64,000 nt of DNA from positions 1 through 64,000 of the forward strand of contig JAJPIC010000022.1 in assembly GCA_021324915.1 (NCBI GenBank). The letters are read 5' to 3'. Numbering within the stretch: the stretch's first letter is position 1; the number at the start of each line of letters is the position of its first letter. Both the position numbers and the translations under genes were made by a program. This document shows positions 62,912 to 64,000 of the stretch, in pieces. The notes beneath the pieces were generated by a model. It saw only the letters and a program-made list of their open reading frames with translations, searched no databases and was not told the DNA's origin. Source of the DNA: Beijerinckiaceae bacterium. GTDB taxonomy: Bacteria; Pseudomonadota; Alphaproteobacteria; Rhizobiales; Beijerinckiaceae.

Positions 62912-63648
62912 CAGCGGTCGATGATAAGCCTATAGCCCGCTCCGCGCACCGTCTGCAGATGCAGAGGATTGGCGGGATCGCGCTCGATCTTCTGGCGCAG
63001 CCGGTTGACCTGAACATCGATGGTGCGCTCGTTGCCGGCAACGCCCGGCCCCGCAAGGGCTTCGCGCGAGACGGTCTCGCCGGCGTGTTCGGCCAGCGCC
63101 CGCAACATATCGCGCTCGCGTTCGGTCAAGCGGATCAATTCATCGCCGCGGCGGAGCTCGCCGCGATGCAGATCGAAGGTGAGCCCGCCGAAATGCACTT
63201 GCGTCATCTGTGCGGAGCCTTGCGGCGGCTGCACCCGGCGCAGGATGGAGGCGATGCGCAAGGACAATTCGCGCGGCTCGAAGGGCTTGGCCAGGAAATC
63301 GTCGACGCCGCGCTCGAAGCTCGTGATCCGGTCCTCGGCCTCCGCGCGCGCCGTCAGCATGAGGATCGGCACGCGGGAAAGCTCAGAGCCGGCCGAGCGC
63401 AATTTGGCGGCGAAGTCGAAACCGTTCTCGCCCGGCATCATGACGTCGAGGACGATCAAATCGAAGGCGAAATTCTTAAGGCACGCCTTCGCCTCCTCGA
63501 CATTGCCGGCGAGCGTGACGCGATAGCCTTGCTCGCTGAGATAGCGCTGCAGCAGGACGCGAATGCGCCGATCGTCGTCGACGATCAGGAGGTGCGGCGC
63601 GTCATCCGCCGGCGTGCGGGGCGAAGCTTCGAGTGTCGAATCGCTCAC
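62911..63648 (-). CDS. OmpR-family response regulator
   Basis: A 245-residue regulator: receiver domain (acidic residues 24-26, phospho-acceptor Asp68 in VLDVMMPG, Lys in LAKPF) and a C-terminal winged helix ([45 protein letters not shown]). About 18 extra residues precede the receiver domain. It overlaps the kinase start by one base, so the pair is co-expressed. The order regulator-kinase with a MarR gene upstream (four-base overlap) suggests one operon. Confidence 0.94.
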   Translation of the reverse strand: MSDSTLEASPRTPADDAPHLLIVDDDRRIRVLLQRYLSEQGYRVTLAGNVEEAKACLKNFAFDLIVLDVMMPGENGFDFAAKLRSAGSELSRVPILMLTARAEAEDRITSFERGVDDFLAKPFEPRELSLRIASILRRVQPPQGSAQMTQVHFGGLTFDLHRGELRRGDELIRLTERERDMLRALAEHAGETVSREALAGPGVAGNERTIDVQVNRLRQKIERDPANPLHLQTVRGAGYRLIIDR

Positions 63649-64000
63649 GGATCTCGCCCCGTCGATTTCACGCGCGCGCCGGAGGCGACGAGCGCCGCGA
63701 CCTTGTCGCGTTCGCCGGGATCGATCATGGCGAGGAGAAAGGCGATGGCATCGGCACGCGCGCCCTTCTCCAATTGCCCGAAGACCCGCCGGAAGCGCTG
63801 CGACTGCAGCTTGGCAATGCCGAGCGCCAGAGCCACGCCCGCCTTGGTCGGAAAGAGCTGGCGCTGGCGCCGGTCTACCGCGCCCGCGCGCACCTCGACA
63901 TAACCCTTGTCGCGCAGTTCCTTGAGCACGCGGTTGAGACTTTGCTTGGTGATTTTCAGAATATCGAGAAGTTCGGCGATCGTAAGACCTGGGCGGCGCG
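63645..64000 (-). CDS. MarR-family transcriptional regulator, C-terminal part (partial)
   Basis: The frame is open to the right edge of the window (118 codons). [20 protein letters not shown] and [18 protein letters not shown] are the winged helix of MarR proteins; [20 protein letters not shown] and [20 protein letters not shown] form the following dimerisation helices. The beginning lies outside the window, so ATG/GTG start codons inside it (such as GTG near 63929) are not true starts. It overlaps the response regulator start by four bases. The effector is unknown. Confidence 0.85.
   Translation of the reverse strand, partial: RRPGLTIAELLDILKITKQSLNRVLKELRDKGYVEVRAGAVDRRQRQLFPTKAGVALALGIAKLQSQRFRRVFGQLEKGARADAIAFLLAMIDPGERDKVAALVASGARVKSTGRDP

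Overview
The window reads as chromosome of a high-GC alphaproteobacterial methylotroph of the order Hyphomicrobiales, most likely Beijerinckiaceae (Methylocapsa/Methylocella/Methylovirgula type). The grounds are a nearly complete tetrahydromethanopterin (H4MPT)/methylofuran C1 locus (fae, mtdB, mch, fhcBADC and the biosynthesis genes usually found with them), class I lysyl-tRNA synthetase, conserved alphaproteobacterial cell-cycle genes (TrcR/DUF1013, DUF1192, RcdA-like DUF1465), and the mdh-sucCD-sucAB-lpd arrangement typical of the class. Family names come from reading the protein sequences; no database search was run. I saw no tRNA, rRNA, CRISPR array or insertion sequence.

Layout. 1-3395: end of a chemotaxis operon (cheW end, cheR, cheB, cheY, cheD, one unknown gene) with translationally overlapping genes. 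3526-6693: a quinoprotein-relay set (SoxYZ-like carrier, zinc metallohydrolase, CxxCW protein) around a TetR regulator whose divergent promoter carries two matching 18-bp operators. 6812-25182: the C1 locus. Rightward: a fused MfnB-FolB gene, an MfnE-like kinase, a dihydropteroate-synthase-like protein, DUF447, a HisA-like protein, a pterin dehydratase, then fhcBADC. Leftward: mptG-like, mtdB, an ATP-grasp gene, mch, an MptN-like ligase, a CitG-like gene, fae and an H4MPT-linked ATPase-like gene. A protoglobin/NTF2-like pair sits inside it. Together these genes condense formaldehyde with H4MPT, oxidise it to formyl-H4MPT, release formate through the Fhc complex, and make the cofactors for doing so.

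25277-43325: mixed housekeeping and accessory genes: lysS; a LysR regulator with a small GNAT/small-protein cluster; an orphan amino-acid-type binding protein; SCO1; a zinc importer (znuABC) behind a Zur box; a lipoprotein L,D-transpeptidase; two small secreted proteins; cell-cycle genes; rpmE; and isocitrate lyase divergent from a RamB/ScfR-type regulator with a RamB-like box between them. Isocitrate lyase indicates a glyoxylate shunt and so growth on C2 compounds or facultative methylotrophy.

43363-54137: the TCA block (mdh, sucC, sucD, sucA, sucB, MAPEG protein, lpdA) and zapE. 54254-64000: a polyamine-type binding protein, cobU, cysD-cysNC (sulfate activation), ybjN-proC, a TetR/COQ9-like regulator, an EnvZ/OmpR-type two-component pair and the end of a MarR-family gene. 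A hairpin-forming repeat family occurs at two convergent gene ends (32.2 kb and 61.4 kb).
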